A DNA stretch of 64,000 bases from Roseovarius litorisediminis (GCF_900172295.1 NZ_FWFL01000005.1:62001-126000); one strand, 5' to 3'. Shown: positions 10,007 to 20,924, counted from the stretch's first letter. The notes: generated by a model from the letters alone, not told the origin. A program made the numbers and translations.

Positions 10007-11071
10007 CTAACTCCGGTCCGCGATCAGTTTGCCAACCAGCTGTGCCGTGTAGTTCACGATCGGCACTATTCGTCCATAGTTGAGTCGCGTCGGGCCAATG
10101 ACGCCCACCGCGCCAATGATCTTACGGTCTGCGTTCATATAGGGAGAGACCACCAAAGAGGAACCCGAAAGTGAGAAAAGTTTGTTCTCGGAGCCAATAA
10201 AAATGCGTACACCTTCGCCTTCATCGGTCAGTTCAAGGAATTCTGCGATATCGCGCTTGCGCTCAAGGTCGTCAAACAGGATTCGGATGCGCTCAAGTTC
10301 AGCTTCTTCGGTTTCGCTTCCCAAAAGATTCGCCCGGCCCCGAACGATCAGGCGTTCGTACGATTCGCTTTCTCCGTCCCAGACAGCCAGCCCGCTTTCA
10401 ACCATCGCATGGGCCAGCTGATCAATTTCCCGGCGCCGTTCGTTGATCTGTTTTGCGATTACGGTCTGCAAATCCGAAAGCGTTTTGCCTTCGATCAGCG
10501 CGTTCAGGAAATTCGCCGCTTCGCGCATCGAACTGGGCGTTTGCCCAGGGGGCGGATTGAAAATGCGGTTTTCAACATGACCATCGGCAAAAACCAGCAC
10601 AACAAGGGCCCGATCATGGCCCAGACCGACAAATTCAATATGCTTTATCGGAGCTTCGTGTTTCGGGGCCAGCACCAATGACGCGCCGTGGGTCACACCA
10701 GACAGGGCCGACCCGACCCGATCAAGCGCGGCCGCGACATCCTGAGAATTGCTGCCAAGGGTCGCATCAATGGTTCTGCGGTCATCGTTTTGCAGATCAC
10801 CGATTTCAAGCAAGCCATCAACGAACATACGCAGCCCTTCCTGCGTGGGCACCCGGCCCGCACTGACATGCGGGCTGTCCAGTAGTCCAAGATATTCAAG
10901 GTCCTGCATCACGTTGCGAATGGTGGCGGCACTTACCTTTTCGCTCATGTCGCGGGTCAGGGTGCGCGAGCCCACCGGATCACCAGTTGCCAGATAGGAT
11001 TCGACAACCCGGCGAAAAACCTCGCGCGAGCGGTCGTTCATTTCTTCTAATATCCTGCCGGCGTCGTTCAT
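10007..11071 (-). CDS. hrcA: Heat-inducible transcription repressor HrcA
   Basis: Repressor of heat-shock genes through CIRCE operators; needs GroEL for activity. 354 aa from the ATG at 11071 (MNDAGRILEEMNDRSREVF), the usual family beginning. Longer frames to 11101 or 11179 lack a convincing ribosome site. The N-terminal winged helix (about 10-85) includes TLTRDMSEKVSAATIRNVM; the rest matches the GAF-like HrcA core, ending near RLNYGRIVPIVNYTA. It heads the grpE operon and is divergent from rph. I found no clear CIRCE inverted repeat in the 120-base divergent region. Confidence 0.94.
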   Translation of the reverse strand: MNDAGRILEEMNDRSREVFRRVVESYLATGDPVGSRTLTRDMSEKVSAATIRNVMQDLEYLGLLDSPHVSAGRVPTQEGLRMFVDGLLEIGDLQNDDRRTIDATLGSNSQDVAAALDRVGSALSGVTHGASLVLAPKHEAPIKHIEFVGLGHDRALVVLVFADGHVENRIFNPPPGQTPSSMREAANFLNALIEGKTLSDLQTVIAKQINERRREIDQLAHAMVESGLAVWDGESESYERLIVRGRANLLGSETEEAELERIRILFDDLERKRDIAEFLELTDEGEGVRIFIGSENKLFSLSGSSLVVSPYMNADRKIIGAVGVIGPTRLNYGRIVPIVNYTAQLVGKLIADRS

Positions 11072-11191
11072 CTTTGGCGTGTTTCCTGTCTGACGTGCCA
11101 TTAAAGACTGCTGGCGCAAAAGGTCAATCGGGGTTGCTAACCCGGGTCGGTCACCTGTATCCCCGGTTTCAACAAACATAGGGGATTTGCA

Positions 11192-11908
11192 ATGCGGCCT
11201 TCGGGTAGAGATTTAAGTGATATGCGCGCGGTTTCAATCGAAACCGGCATAACGAAGCACGCAGAAGGATCGTGTATGATCCGGATGGGCGACACGCATG
11301 TCTTGTGTACCGCCACGATCGAGGACCGCGTACCGCCCTTTATCAAAGGATCCGGTCTTGGCTGGGTTACCGCAGAATACGGTATGCTGCCCCGATCCAC
11401 CACCAGCCGTATGCGGCGCGAGGCAGCAGCAGGCAAACAAGGTGGCCGAACCGTTGAAATTCAACGTCTTATCGGCCGGTCATTGCGGGCAGGCGTTGAT
11501 CGGGTTGCCCTGGGTGAACGGCAGATCACGGTCGATTGCGATGTTATTCAGGCTGATGGCGGTACGCGCTGTGCGTCGATCACCGGCGGATGGGTTGCCC
11601 TGCGGCTGGCGGTGAACAAGCTGATGAAGGCGGGCGATGTGATCAGCGACCCGATGGTCGATCCGGTGGCCGCAGTATCCTGCGGAATTTATGCCGGTCA
11701 ACCGGTGCTGGATCTGGATTACCCAGAAGACAGCGAAGCCGGGGTTGATGGCAATTTCATCATGACAGCCAGCAAACGGCTGATCGAAGTACAAATGTCT
11801 GCCGAAGGCTCTACTTATTCCCGCGAGCAAATGAATCAGTTGATGGATCTGGCAGAACAGGGCGTTGATACACTGGTGGCGGCCCAATTGGCGGCAGTCA
11901 ATGCGTAG
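11192..11908 (+). CDS. rph: Ribonuclease PH
   Basis: Phosphorolytic 3'-5' exonuclease that trims the 3' ends of tRNA precursors. 238 aa, standard length. Family markers include MRPSGR at the N-terminus, [28 protein letters not shown] and [17 protein letters not shown] (11181-11185) precedes the ATG. It overlaps rdgB by 8 bases, so the two are translationally coupled with hemW behind them. Confidence 0.97.
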   Translation: MRPSGRDLSDMRAVSIETGITKHAEGSCMIRMGDTHVLCTATIEDRVPPFIKGSGLGWVTAEYGMLPRSTTSRMRREAAAGKQGGRTVEIQRLIGRSLRAGVDRVALGERQITVDCDVIQADGGTRCASITGGWVALRLAVNKLMKAGDVISDPMVDPVAAVSCGIYAGQPVLDLDYPEDSEAGVDGNFIMTASKRLIEVQMSAEGSTYSREQMNQLMDLAEQGVDTLVAAQLAAVNA

Positions 11909-12509
11909 GTTTGAAGGCGATACTCTTCTGGTGGCCACGCATAACGCGGGCAAACTGGAAGAGATCGCCAGCCTGCTGCACCCCTATGGGGTGAAAGTTA
12001 TAGGGGCCGCTGAACTGGGATTGGCAGAGCCGGACGAAACCGAAACAACATTTGTCGGAAATGCCCGGATCAAAGCGCATGCTGCGGCCAGCGCAGCAGG
12101 CCTGCCCGCCTTGTCGGATGATTCCGGCATCGAGATTGATGCACTAAGCGGTGCGCCAGGGGTTTATACCGCCGATTGGGCTGAAACAGAGACTGGTCGT
12201 GATTTCATCATGGCCATGACAAAAACGCATGCAAGGCTGCTGGAAACCGGCGAAACCGGCCCCTGGACCGCAAGATTTTGCTGTACTTTGGTGTTGGCCT
12301 GGCCTGATGGACATGACGAAGTATTTCCCGGCGTCGTCGAAGGGCAGATCACCTGGCCAATGCGCGGCAACAAAGGCCATGGATACGACCCGATATTTGT
12401 GCCTCAGGGTCATGACATCACCTTTGGCGAGATGGACCGTTGGGAAAAGAACCGCATCAGCCACCGCGCCGATGCCTTTGCCAAGTTTGTGAACGGCTGT
12501 TTTGCCTGA
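11901..12509 (+). CDS. rdgB: XTP/dITP diphosphatase (HAM1/RdgB)
   Basis: Hydrolyses non-canonical purine triphosphates (ITP, dITP, XTP), keeping them out of DNA and RNA. 202 aa. The N-terminal [11 protein letters not shown] holds the conserved T/S-x-N-x-x-K element, FVGNARIKA and LSDDSG follow, and SHRADAF ends the active site. The ATG at 11901 lies inside the last rph codons; a start at 11865 would encode unrelated residues. The stop overlaps the hemW start. Confidence 0.96.
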   Translation: MRRFEGDTLLVATHNAGKLEEIASLLHPYGVKVIGAAELGLAEPDETETTFVGNARIKAHAAASAAGLPALSDDSGIEIDALSGAPGVYTADWAETETGRDFIMAMTKTHARLLETGETGPWTARFCCTLVLAWPDGHDEVFPGVVEGQITWPMRGNKGHGYDPIFVPQGHDITFGEMDRWEKNRISHRADAFAKFVNGCFA

Positions 12510-13659
12510 CGATTGGCAACAGGGGGGCTTTGGCCTTTATATCCATTGGCCATTTTGTCAGGCCAAATGCCCTTATTGCGACTTTAACAGTCATGTTGCA
12601 CACAAGATTGATCAGGTAAGGTGGCGCGACGCCTATCTTTCCGAAATTGACCGCTATGGCGAGATACTGCCCGGTCGGGTACTTAACTCAATTTTTTTCG
12701 GCGGCGGAACGCCCAGTCTGATGGACCCCGAAGTGGTTCAGGCCATCCTGGAACGGATTCGTAGCACTTGGCCCGCGGCCAATGACCTTGAAGTCACGCT
12801 TGAGGCAAATCCCGGTTCGGTTGAAGCGGCGCGGTTCAGAGCTTATGCCGACGCAGGTGTTTCACGAATATCGATGGGTATTCAGGCGCTGAATGACGAA
12901 GATCTGCGGCGACTGGGTCGGGTTCATACCGTATCCGAGGCAAGGCAAGCCTTTGGTATCGCGCGCGAATGTTTTGATCGGGTCAGCTTTGACCTTATCT
13001 ATGCTCGTCAGGATCAAACTCTGGACAACTGGCGCAAAGAACTGACCGAAGCATTGTCGATGGCCGTTGATCATCTGTCGCTTTATCAATTGACCATTGA
13101 ATCCGGCACGGCTTTTGGTGATCGGTATGCGGCCGGTAAATTACGCGGCCTTCCCGAAGATGATTGTGCCGCGGACATGTATGAGGCAACACAGGAGGTC
13201 TGTGGTGCTGCCGGATTCCCCGCCTATGAGGTATCAAACCACGCAAGGCCTGGAGCGGAATCGCGACATAACCTTATCTACTGGCGCTATGGGGATTATA
13301 TTGGCATAGGCCCGGGCGCCCATGGACGGATTACACAGGAAAACCAAAAGTTTGCGACTGAAGCTTGGAGCGCGCCAAACCGGTGGCTGGAAGGCGTTTC
13401 ATCAGGAAACCCCGAGAAATTAAAAACATCTATATCTGGTGCCGATCAAGCAGCAGAATACCTCATGATGGGTTTACGTATTACCGAAGGTATTGATCGA
13501 AATCGCTATCAGGCCCTGGCGGGGACACCGATGCCGCAGGATGCGTTGGCGCACTTGCAAGAGATCGGGATGATTTCAACAGATCCGCGCCGAATCCGGG
13601 TGACAGATCAGGGACGGATGGTATTGAACTCTGTGATCAAGGAGCTTCTGCCGGGGTAA
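12502..13659 (+). CDS. hemW: HemW-type radical SAM protein (coproporphyrinogen oxidase-like)
   Basis: Member of the HemN/HemW radical SAM family. HemW members are thought to be heme chaperones rather than true oxygen-independent coproporphyrinogen oxidases. 385 aa. The CxxxCxxC iron-sulfur motif is at Cys19/23/26 (CQAKCPYC), and FFGGGTPSLM is the usual second motif. The best start is a TTG at 12502, overlapping the rdgB stop by 8 bases; there is no upstream ATG in frame. The motif has three cysteines, as in HemW; true HemN carries an extra conserved Cys next to it. Confidence 0.9.
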   Translation: MPDDWQQGGFGLYIHWPFCQAKCPYCDFNSHVAHKIDQVRWRDAYLSEIDRYGEILPGRVLNSIFFGGGTPSLMDPEVVQAILERIRSTWPAANDLEVTLEANPGSVEAARFRAYADAGVSRISMGIQALNDEDLRRLGRVHTVSEARQAFGIARECFDRVSFDLIYARQDQTLDNWRKELTEALSMAVDHLSLYQLTIESGTAFGDRYAAGKLRGLPEDDCAADMYEATQEVCGAAGFPAYEVSNHARPGAESRHNLIYWRYGDYIGIGPGAHGRITQENQKFATEAWSAPNRWLEGVSSGNPEKLKTSISGADQAAEYLMMGLRITEGIDRNRYQALAGTPMPQDALAHLQEIGMISTDPRRIRVTDQGRMVLNSVIKELLPG

Positions 13660-13661
13660 AC

Positions 13662-14015
13662 ATGCGCATTCTTTGGGCCGCCATGGGATTGATTTGCGTC
13701 GGCCTTGGGCTGGCTGGAGTTGCTCTGCCGCTATTACCGACGGTCCCATTCATGCTGCTGGCCGCATTCTGTTTTGCCCGCTCGTCTGAGCGTCTGCATA
13801 ACTGGTTATTATCCCATCCCAGATTTGGCCCGGCGATTGTTGACTGGCAAACCAACGGCAGCATCAACCCCAGAGTAAAACGTATCTCGACCCTTTCGAT
13901 TGCGGCAGTATTCGGCCTGTCAATCGCACTTGGATTACGGCCATTAATCATTTTTATTCAAGGAGTTACACTGCTATGTGTCTTGGCTTTCATTTGGTCA
14001 CGCCCTAACTGTTAG
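13662..14015 (+). CDS. DUF454 (YbaN-like) inner-membrane protein
   Basis: 117 aa with two hydrophobic regions: an N-terminal segment (about 5-40, rich in Leu/Val/Gly) and a C-terminal pair (about 75-112). The centre contains FCFARSSERLHNWLLSHPRFGP, typical of the DUF454 family. Function unknown. Starts 2 bases after hemW and is probably cotranscribed. Its 3' end overlaps convergent parB by 11 bases. Confidence 0.85.
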   Translation: MRILWAAMGLICVGLGLAGVALPLLPTVPFMLLAAFCFARSSERLHNWLLSHPRFGPAIVDWQTNGSINPRVKRISTLSIAAVFGLSIALGLRPLIIFIQGVTLLCVLAFIWSRPNC

Positions 14016-14913
14016 AACTTAAAATCCGACACAAATCATCGAGCTGATCCAAGCTTTGGTATTTAATGGTAATCTGGCCGTTTTCATGACCAGCCTTGTG
14101 ATCCACGATGACTTTCATCCCCAGGTTCGCAGACAAATCACCTTCAAGCGCCTTTGTGTCCGCATCTTTTTCCTGGCCCATTTGCGATGCAGGGCGCTTG
14201 GCGCCATTGGCGGTGCCGCCGCCCAGACCGGACTTGGCAAGCTTTTCCGTTTCGCGCACCGACAGATTCTTTTGTATTACACGGCGCGCCAAAGCTGCCG
14301 GATCATCTGATGTGATCAAGGCGCGGGCGTGACCGGCTGAAAGCTTGCCTTCCCGCAGGTAGGTCTGAACCTCATCCGGCAATTGAAGAAGTCGAACCGA
14401 GTTCGCAATATGACTACGGCTTTTACCCAGAACCTCGGCCAGCTTTTCCTGTGTGTGGCCGAATTTATGCATTAGCTGATTGTAACCGGCTGCCTCTTCC
14501 ACCGGATTCAGATCAGCACGTTGGATGTTTTCGATAATCGCTACTTCCAGAACCTCGATATCGTCGAAGCTCCGCACAATAACGGGAACTTCGTGCAATT
14601 TTGCGATCTGGGCAGCCCGCCAACGTCGTTCACCGGCGACGATCTCATATGCATCAGGGTTTTTTGGGTTTGGGCGCACGATGATCGGTTGGATAATGCC
14701 TTTTTCAGCGATCGACGCAGCCAGATCCTGTAGCTGTTCCTTATCGAAACTGCGGCGGGGTTGCTCAGGATTAGGGCTGACTTTTTCAATGGGTGCCATA
14801 AGATCCGGGCGCTTCGGAGCATCGGAGTTTGGGCGCGAATCTTCGGTGACATCCGCCATCAGGGCTGACAAGCCGCGGCCCAATCCGCGTTTCTTCAGAG
14901 ATTTATCGGCCAC
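14005..14913 (-). CDS. parB: Chromosome partitioning protein ParB
   Basis: CTP-dependent clamp that loads at parS and organises the origin region for ParA-driven segregation. 302 aa from GTG at 14913, preceded by AGGAG. A frame to 15015 only overlaps parA. The N-terminus KKRGLGRGLSALM is the usual ParA-interaction peptide. The CTP/arginine-patch motif GERRWRA is at 94-100, followed by a helix-turn-helix (LGKSRSHIANSVRLL) and a C-terminal dimer domain. Two perfect parS sites lie 1.4 and 3.3 kb upstream. Confidence 0.97.
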   Translation of the reverse strand: MADKSLKKRGLGRGLSALMADVTEDSRPNSDAPKRPDLMAPIEKVSPNPEQPRRSFDKEQLQDLAASIAEKGIIQPIIVRPNPKNPDAYEIVAGERRWRAAQIAKLHEVPVIVRSFDDIEVLEVAIIENIQRADLNPVEEAAGYNQLMHKFGHTQEKLAEVLGKSRSHIANSVRLLQLPDEVQTYLREGKLSAGHARALITSDDPAALARRVIQKNLSVRETEKLAKSGLGGGTANGAKRPASQMGQEKDADTKALEGDLSANLGMKVIVDHKAGHENGQITIKYQSLDQLDDLCRILSSNS

Positions 14914-14932
14914 TGTCTGCTCCTTTTTTGGA

Positions 14933-15742
14933 CTACGCGGCAATGCGCGACTGATTTGCGATAAGTTCCTGCGCCAGATCGCGGTAGGCTTCGGCGCCTT
15001 TTGATCCGGAATCATAGCTAAGCACTGATACGGCGTAAGACGGTGCCTCGCTCAGGCGAACATTGCGCGGAATCCGCGTGTTGAAAACAAGATCGCCCAA
15101 GTTTTCGCGCGCATCCTGTTCAACCTGGGAAGACAAGTTGTTTCGGGTGTCGAACATGGTCAGGACAACACCCTCGATTCTCAGTTTCGGATTGGCTGTT
15201 TGGCGTACTTCGCGAACCGTTAACATCAGTTGCGATAAGCCTTCCAACGCAAAAAATTCACTTTGAAGCGGTACCAGAACTGAATGCGCGGCAACCATTG
15301 CATTGACAGTCAATAGGTTCAGCGACGGCGGGCAATCAATCAGAATATAATCCAGTTTGTATTGGTCCATCGCGTGCTGGCGCAGCGCGTCATGAAGAAG
15401 AAAACTGCGTTTTTCATTGGAAATAAGCTCAATATCCGCCGAGCTGAGATCGACCGTTGCCGGAATGATCATCAGATTTTCAGTTGACGTCTTCTGAATA
15501 ACATCTTTCAAATCATTTTCTTCTAAAAGCAGCTCATATGTCGTGAATTCACGCTTGTCAGCCTCAATCCCCAATCCGGTTGATGCATTTCCCTGAGGGT
15601 CCAGATCAACGATCAGAACGCGCGCGCCAGATTCGGCAAGAGCTGCACCCAAATTGATTGTCGTGGTGGTTTTTCCCACACCGCCTTTTTGATTGGCAAC
15701 CGCAATGATCTTAGGTCCGCGAGGTCGGGTGGGATCAGACAC
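14933..15742 (-). CDS. parA: Chromosome partitioning ATPase ParA (Soj)
   Basis: Deviant Walker ATPase that moves ParB-parS complexes. 269 aa. KGGVGKTT at 19-26 with the signature lysine; DLDPQGNAS and DCPPSLN follow. The GTG at 15742 has AGGAG 6 bases upstream, and overlaps the rsmG stop (GTGTCTGA). A TTG two codons earlier is less likely. It sits in the order rsmG-parA-parB next to the putative origin, typical of a chromosomal rather than a plasmid system. Confidence 0.97.
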   Translation of the reverse strand: MSDPTRPRGPKIIAVANQKGGVGKTTTTINLGAALAESGARVLIVDLDPQGNASTGLGIEADKREFTTYELLLEENDLKDVIQKTSTENLMIIPATVDLSSADIELISNEKRSFLLHDALRQHAMDQYKLDYILIDCPPSLNLLTVNAMVAAHSVLVPLQSEFFALEGLSQLMLTVREVRQTANPKLRIEGVVLTMFDTRNNLSSQVEQDARENLGDLVFNTRIPRNVRLSEAPSYAVSVLSYDSGSKGAEAYRDLAQELIANQSRIAA

Positions 15743-16346
15743 TTGCAACTCCTGTAATGCTCAGAATAACGGGGCCGTCTTCTGTCTTGCTTTTAGCAAC
15801 CTGTACATCAAATTTCCACTTGGATTGCGCATCCATCAATTCTTTTTCCCAGCTGGCGCCCTTGGGAAAGATTGCCATTCCATCCGGCGCCAAATGCCTT
15901 GCAGCAAAGGATAAAAGCGTTGTTAGGTTGGCAAGAGCGCGGGCTGAAATAACATCAGCTCTCATCGGCGGAAGCTCTTCGATGCGCTTGGTGATCACGT
16001 CTGCCTGAATACCGGTCTCGCGGATGACAGTACGCAGAAACGTCGATTTTCGCATATCGCTTTCGACCAACGTTGTTCGAATGGGCGAACCCGAATCCGC
16101 AGCCATAATTGCAATAACCATACCAGGGAACCCGCCCCCCGTACCTAGATCAACCCAATGGGTAACTGGATGTGGGGCCAAATCATAAATCTGCGCAGAA
16201 TCAAGGATGTGTCTTTTCCATAAATCGCTGATTGTGGATTTAGATACCAGATTTATCTTTGGATTCCACTTGCGCAAAAGCTCGGCGTAGCACTCCAGCC
16301 TTTCGAATGTTTCACGTGAAACATTCAACCCATCAGACGTGATCAT
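15735..16346 (-). CDS. rsmG: 16S rRNA (guanine527-N7)-methyltransferase RsmG (GidB)
   Basis: Methylates G527 of 16S rRNA; loss gives low-level streptomycin resistance in many bacteria. 203 aa. The SAM-binding motif [12 protein letters not shown] is central. The codons for NVSRETF near the N-terminus are a perfect parS palindrome, so coding and partition signals coincide. It overlaps mnmG by 4 bases and parA by 8. Confidence 0.96.
   Translation of the reverse strand: MITSDGLNVSRETFERLECYAELLRKWNPKINLVSKSTISDLWKRHILDSAQIYDLAPHPVTHWVDLGTGGGFPGMVIAIMAADSGSPIRTTLVESDMRKSTFLRTVIRETGIQADVITKRIEELPPMRADVISARALANLTTLLSFAARHLAPDGMAIFPKGASWEKELMDAQSKWKFDVQVAKSKTEDGPVILSITGVASV
16306..16325. promoter_or_regulatory. 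parS site 1 (ParB binding)
   Basis: AATGTTTCACGTGAAACATT, a perfect 20-bp palindrome containing the canonical 16-bp parS TGTTTCACGTGAAACA (16308-16323). It lies within the first codons of rsmG, about 5 kb from the putative origin. Confidence 0.95.
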
Positions 16347-18205
16347 GCGGATTTTTCCCGCTTGCCCTGCCTCAGGTGTGCCAGAATCAAGGTTAGGGCT
16401 GCGGGCGTCATACCGTCTATCCTGCCAGCCTGCGACAGATTTGCAGGGCGGGCATGGGAAAGTTTGGATTTTAATTCGTTTGACAGACCTTCGATGGAAA
16501 GAAAGTCAAACTCGGGTGGAATGACATGAGCCTCATCGCGTTTCATCATTTCAACATCGCGTTTTTGGCGATCAATGTAATTTGCATAAAGGGCATCTTT
16601 TTCCAACTGCGCCCGCGTTTCGGTGTCAACCTCCTCAAGCGAGGGGTCCAATTTTAGCAAGGCAGCAAAGTCGATGTCGGGAAAGGCCAACAGTTGGAAC
16701 CCTGTTCGGCGCGATCCGTCCTGAGTAACCTTCAATCCCTTTTCGCCAAGATACTTCGGCGTAAATTTTTGGCCTTCCAATTGCGCGCGGGCGGCCCCTA
16801 AACGCGCCATCTTATCCTGAAAAACACAATTGCGCTTTTCGCCGACACATCCCAGCGTCAACCCCACTGGCGTAAGCCGTTGATCGGCATTATCAGCACG
16901 CAGCGAAAGACGGAACTCAGCACGCGACGTGAACATACGATAGGGTTCAGTCACACCTCGGGTTGTCAGATCGTCAACCATAACGCCGATGTAGCTATTG
17001 GAGCGGCTGAAAATTGCAGGCGCTTTGCCCTGAACCATTAGGGCCGCATTAAGTCCAGCCACCAGGCCCTGCGCGGCGGCCTCTTCATATCCAGTGGTTC
17101 CGTTTATCTGTCCCGCAAGAAAAAGGCCCGGTACAGTTTTGACAGCGAGGGTTTCATCCAAAGCGCGTGGGTCAACATAATCATATTCAATCGCATAACC
17201 CGGTTGCAGAATTTCGGTATTCTCTAACCCCTTGATAGAACGTACATAATCCAACTGAACCTGCTTGGGCAATGAGGTGGAAATACCGTTGGGATAGACG
17301 ACGTCATCCGATAGGCTTTCGGGTTCAAGGAAAATTTGGTGCGATGTTTTATCCGCAAACCGTACAATCTTGTCTTCGATCGATGGGCAATAGCGCGGGC
17401 CGATCCCATCGATATGGCCACCGTACATCGCAGAACGTTCAAGGTTCCCGCGGATAATATCGTGGGTCTTTTCGTTTGTATGGGTGATACCACAGGCGAT
17501 CTGACGTGCAGGCGGCGTACTCGACAGAAACGAAAACATAGCCGGGTCGTCATCACCAGGCTGCGATTCAAGCTTATCCCAGGCGATTGTTTTTCCATTC
17601 AGTCGCGGCGGGGTGCCAGTTTTAAGGCGGCCAAGCGTCAGACCAAAGGAATCGATGCGCTCTGCCAGTTTGATCGAAGGTTTGTCACCCATACGACCGC
17701 CGGGGCGAGATACATCACCAATATGAATGACACCGCGCAAAAAGGTACCGGTCGTCAGCACCACCGCGCCAGCGTTGATCTCACTTCCATCGCCCAGAAC
17801 CACACCGGCAACCCGATCACCATTCATGATAAAATCAACGACTTCACCTTCGACCACCGTCAGGTGGGGTTGGGCGTTAATCTCGGCCAGCATGGTTTCA
17901 CGATATATTTTACGGTCAGCCTGGGCCCGCGGCCCTTGTACAGCAGGGCCTTTACGACGGTTGAGAAGCCGGAACTGAATACCGGCAGCGTCAGCCACAC
18001 GGCCCATAACGCCGTCAAGCGCATCAATTTCCCGCACCAGATGGCCTTTACCAAGCCCACCAATTGCAGGATTGCACGACATCACACCGATACCCGCTGC
18101 TTTCAGGGTAATCAATGCAGTAGATGCGCCCATGCGTGCGGCGGCGTGTGCCGCGTCGGCACCCGCATGTCCGCCGCCTATAACTGCTACGTCAAAATGT
18201 TTCAC
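16343..18205 (-). CDS. mnmG: tRNA uridine-5-carboxymethylaminomethyl modification enzyme MnmG (GidA)
   Basis: With MnmE, installs the cmnm5/nm5 group on the wobble uridine of tRNAs, using FAD and methylene-THF. 620 aa. FAD motif GGGHAG at 10-15; [13 protein letters not shown] and a C-terminal [17 protein letters not shown] are family signatures. I choose the GTG at 18205 because AAGGAG lies 8 bases before it; the GTG at 18214 sits directly against that site. Either way the parS palindrome occupies the initiation region. Confidence 0.95.
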   Translation of the reverse strand: MKHFDVAVIGGGHAGADAAHAAARMGASTALITLKAAGIGVMSCNPAIGGLGKGHLVREIDALDGVMGRVADAAGIQFRLLNRRKGPAVQGPRAQADRKIYRETMLAEINAQPHLTVVEGEVVDFIMNGDRVAGVVLGDGSEINAGAVVLTTGTFLRGVIHIGDVSRPGGRMGDKPSIKLAERIDSFGLTLGRLKTGTPPRLNGKTIAWDKLESQPGDDDPAMFSFLSSTPPARQIACGITHTNEKTHDIIRGNLERSAMYGGHIDGIGPRYCPSIEDKIVRFADKTSHQIFLEPESLSDDVVYPNGISTSLPKQVQLDYVRSIKGLENTEILQPGYAIEYDYVDPRALDETLAVKTVPGLFLAGQINGTTGYEEAAAQGLVAGLNAALMVQGKAPAIFSRSNSYIGVMVDDLTTRGVTEPYRMFTSRAEFRLSLRADNADQRLTPVGLTLGCVGEKRNCVFQDKMARLGAARAQLEGQKFTPKYLGEKGLKVTQDGSRRTGFQLLAFPDIDFAALLKLDPSLEEVDTETRAQLEKDALYANYIDRQKRDVEMMKRDEAHVIPPEFDFLSIEGLSNELKSKLSHARPANLSQAGRIDGMTPAALTLILAHLRQGKREKSA

Positions 18206-18213
18206 GTGAAACA
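18198..18213. promoter_or_regulatory. parS site 2 (ParB binding)
   Basis: TGTTTCACGTGAAACA, a perfect 16-bp parS. It covers the spacer between the AAGGAG ribosome site and the preferred mnmG start codon, including that codon, and lies 12 bases before the end of mnmE. Bound ParB here would lie across the mnmE-mnmG junction. Confidence 0.95.
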
Positions 18214-18217
18214 CTCC

Positions 18218-19504
18218 TTACTTCCCGAGGCAAAAGCTCGCAAAGATTTCATCCAGAACATTTTCGATGTCGACGCGCCCTACCAAAGAATCAAGTGCAC
18301 GAATAGCTGTTCTCAGTTCTTCTGCGGTGATATCAGCCGTTTCTTCGCCCTGCGGCATCAGAGATAGCGCAGATTGCAACGATTCGACACCCCGTTCCAT
18401 CGATTGCTTATGACGAGCCCTGGTGGCCAGACCGGCAGATGCGGCCCGGTCCTTGAGAACCTTAGTAATCTGTTCAACAAGCGCGGTAAGACCAGCACCG
18501 GTTTTACCTGACACCGCACCGGCAGGATCATCCAGCAGGTCGGCTTTGGCCTTAAGAAAGATATCCTCTGGTTCCGGATCTATATCTGGCCTGACGTCGT
18601 CAATGGTAAGAAAAACCCGCAGATCCGCCATTTGAGCGCGTGAGCGCGCGCGCTCGATACCGATCGATTCAACAACATCCTCGGTTTCGCGAAGACCAGC
18701 GGTATCCAGCAACGTCACGGGTAAACCGCCCAAATCCATGCGAACCTCGATCACGTCACGTGTTGTGCCCGCATATTCTGAGGTTATCGCGGCATCACGT
18801 CCCGCCAACGCATTGAGCAGCGTGGACTTACCAACATTCGGAGCGCCGACAATCGCCACTTCAAACCCGGTCCGGATACGTTCTGCAGTACCGACGCCAG
18901 AAATTTCAGTTTTTAGCGACGCGACCACTGAGTTCACAAGCGAGGTAACCTCGGGCGAAACGTCGACAGGCACCTCTTCATCAGCGAAATCGATGGTCGC
19001 CTCTAACAGAGCTGCGGCGCGTATCAGCTTTTGCCGCCAGTCTTCGCATTTACGCCCAAGATCGCCGGACAAAACGCGAAAGGCCTGTCGGCGCTGCGCC
19101 TCGGTCTCGGCATCGATGAGATCGGCCAAACCTTCAACCTGGGCCAGGTCCAGCCGGCCATTTTCAAGGGCACGTCGGGTAAACTCACCAGGTTCAGCTG
19201 CGCGCAAATTGGGTATTCGCGACAAATATGACAGGACAGCAGAGACAACTGCAACGCTGCCATGTAAATGGAGTTCGACAATTGGTTCGCCGGTAAAGCT
19301 GTGTTTGTCGGAAAACGTCAAAACCAATGCTTCGTCCAGCCGCATTCCGTCAGCATCTTTCAGTATGCGAAGAGCGGCCTTGCGAGGTTCCGGAACATCC
19401 CCACACAGGGCCATACATGCGTCAAAGGCCTGTGGTCCCGACACACGAACAATAGCCACACCCGCCTTACCCTGCGCCGTTGAAAGAGCATAGATCGTGT
19501 CCAT
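18218..19504 (-). CDS. mnmE: tRNA modification GTPase MnmE (TrmE)
   Basis: GTPase partner of MnmG. 428 aa. N-terminal tetrahydrofolate-binding domain (about 1-115), helical domain, and an inserted G domain with GAPNVGKST (near 225) and DTAGLRE (near 268). The C-terminus CLGK matches the catalytic Cys motif CxGK. The ATG at 19504 gives MDTIYALST, the normal family start. Between rho and mnmG on the same strand. Confidence 0.97.
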   Translation of the reverse strand: MDTIYALSTAQGKAGVAIVRVSGPQAFDACMALCGDVPEPRKAALRILKDADGMRLDEALVLTFSDKHSFTGEPIVELHLHGSVAVVSAVLSYLSRIPNLRAAEPGEFTRRALENGRLDLAQVEGLADLIDAETEAQRRQAFRVLSGDLGRKCEDWRQKLIRAAALLEATIDFADEEVPVDVSPEVTSLVNSVVASLKTEISGVGTAERIRTGFEVAIVGAPNVGKSTLLNALAGRDAAITSEYAGTTRDVIEVRMDLGGLPVTLLDTAGLRETEDVVESIGIERARSRAQMADLRVFLTIDDVRPDIDPEPEDIFLKAKADLLDDPAGAVSGKTGAGLTALVEQITKVLKDRAASAGLATRARHKQSMERGVESLQSALSLMPQGEETADITAEELRTAIRALDSLVGRVDIENVLDEIFASFCLGK

Positions 19505-19529
19505 ATGACGCCCCGGCACCGGCGATAGC

Positions 19530-20801
19530 TCAGGTGTTCATTGAATCGAAAAACTCGGCGTTGGTTTTGGTTTGCTTGAGTTTCGAAATCAGGAATTCGA
19601 CCGCATCAGTGGTACCCATCGGGTTGAGAATCCGCCGCAGGACAAAGGTTTTCTGCAGGTCTACTTTATTAATCAACAGGTCTTCTTTCCGGGTCCCGGA
19701 TTTCAGAATGTCGATTGCCGGGAAGACGCGCTTATCAGCGATCTTGCGATCGAGCACGATCTCGCTGTTACCAGTACCTTTGAATTCTTCAAAGATCACT
19801 TCATCCATGCGGCTGCCAGTATCAATCAGCGCAGTCGAGATGATGGTCAACGATCCGCCCTCTTCGATATTCCGCGCAGCACCAAAAAACCGCTTGGGTC
19901 GCTGCAGCGCGTTGGCATCCACACCACCTGTCAGAACTTTACCTGATGAAGGCACAACGGTGTTAAAGGCCCTACCAAGTCTTGTGATCGAATCAAGAAG
20001 GATAACAACATCTCGTTTATGTTCGACCAGACGCTTGGCTTTTTCGATAACCATTTCAGCCACAGCTACGTGGCGCGTGGCAGGTTCATCAAAGGTTGAA
20101 CTAACAACCTCGCCTTTGACTGACCGCTGCATGTCGGTAACTTCTTCGGGTCGTTCATCAATCAGCAAAACAATCAGATAGCATTCTGGATGGTTTGCCG
20201 CGATGCTGGATGCAATATTCTGCAGCAGAACGGTTTTACCCGTGCGCGGTGGTGCCACGATCAGCGAACGCTGGCCTTTCCCGATCGGAGCGACCAAATC
20301 GATAATACGGGCCGAGCGGTCTTTGACTGTCGGATCCTCAATTTCCATCGTCATACGCTCGTCCGGGTAAAGCGGCGTCAGGTTGTCGAAAGCTATTTTA
20401 TGGCGGGCTTTTTCCGGATCTTCATAGTTGATCCGACTTACCGAGGTCAGTGCAAAGTAACGTTCGTTTTCGTCGGGCTGCTTCATCTCGCCTTCAATTG
20501 TGTCACCCGTTCGCAAAGAGTACTGGCGGATCATCTCAGGTGAAACATAGATATCATCCGGACCTGGCAGATAGTTTGCTTCGGTTGAGCGAAGAAATCC
20601 AAAGCCATCCTGCAACACTTCAAGAACGCCATCGCCAAATACTACCCAACCTTCATCAGCACGCTCTTTGAGGATCGAGAACATCATCTCGCCCTTGCGC
20701 ATGGTCGAAGCATTCTCAATCTCAAGCTCTTCCGCCATTGTTAGCAGGTCTTTGGCAGAGTGGGCCTTGAGATCGAACAGGTTAAGACGGTCGTCAGACA
20801 T
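19530..20801 (-). CDS. rho: Transcription termination factor Rho
   Basis: Hexameric RNA helicase that ends transcription. 423 aa. The N-terminal RNA-binding OSB fold contains [27 protein letters not shown] residues; the Walker A APPRTGKT is near 184 and [11 protein letters not shown] follows. The 123-base leader between hemJ and rho has a short GC hairpin (CGGG/CCCG with four T) that could take part in autoregulation; that is inference. Confidence 0.97.
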   Translation of the reverse strand: MSDDRLNLFDLKAHSAKDLLTMAEELEIENASTMRKGEMMFSILKERADEGWVVFGDGVLEVLQDGFGFLRSTEANYLPGPDDIYVSPEMIRQYSLRTGDTIEGEMKQPDENERYFALTSVSRINYEDPEKARHKIAFDNLTPLYPDERMTMEIEDPTVKDRSARIIDLVAPIGKGQRSLIVAPPRTGKTVLLQNIASSIAANHPECYLIVLLIDERPEEVTDMQRSVKGEVVSSTFDEPATRHVAVAEMVIEKAKRLVEHKRDVVILLDSITRLGRAFNTVVPSSGKVLTGGVDANALQRPKRFFGAARNIEEGGSLTIISTALIDTGSRMDEVIFEEFKGTGNSEIVLDRKIADKRVFPAIDILKSGTRKEDLLINKVDLQKTFVLRRILNPMGTTDAVEFLISKLKQTKTNAEFFDSMNT

Positions 20802-20924
20802 TTGGAAATACCTTTAAACCAACCCGGAGTTCAGGGAAGGTTTCATTTTGTTGATGGAAAACGGGCAACCCGGACGGGCGCTTGGCTGCTACATAAGCAT
20901 CCGGGATAGCGGAGTCAACGAAAC

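Noticed and set aside
11072..11191. CIRCE element between hrcA and rph
   Set aside because: No TTAGCACTC-N9-GAGTGCTAA-like inverted repeat is present.
17336..18367. 343-codon plus-strand frame opposite mnmG
   Set aside because: Shadow of mnmG and the end of mnmE; no ribosome site and no recognisable motif.
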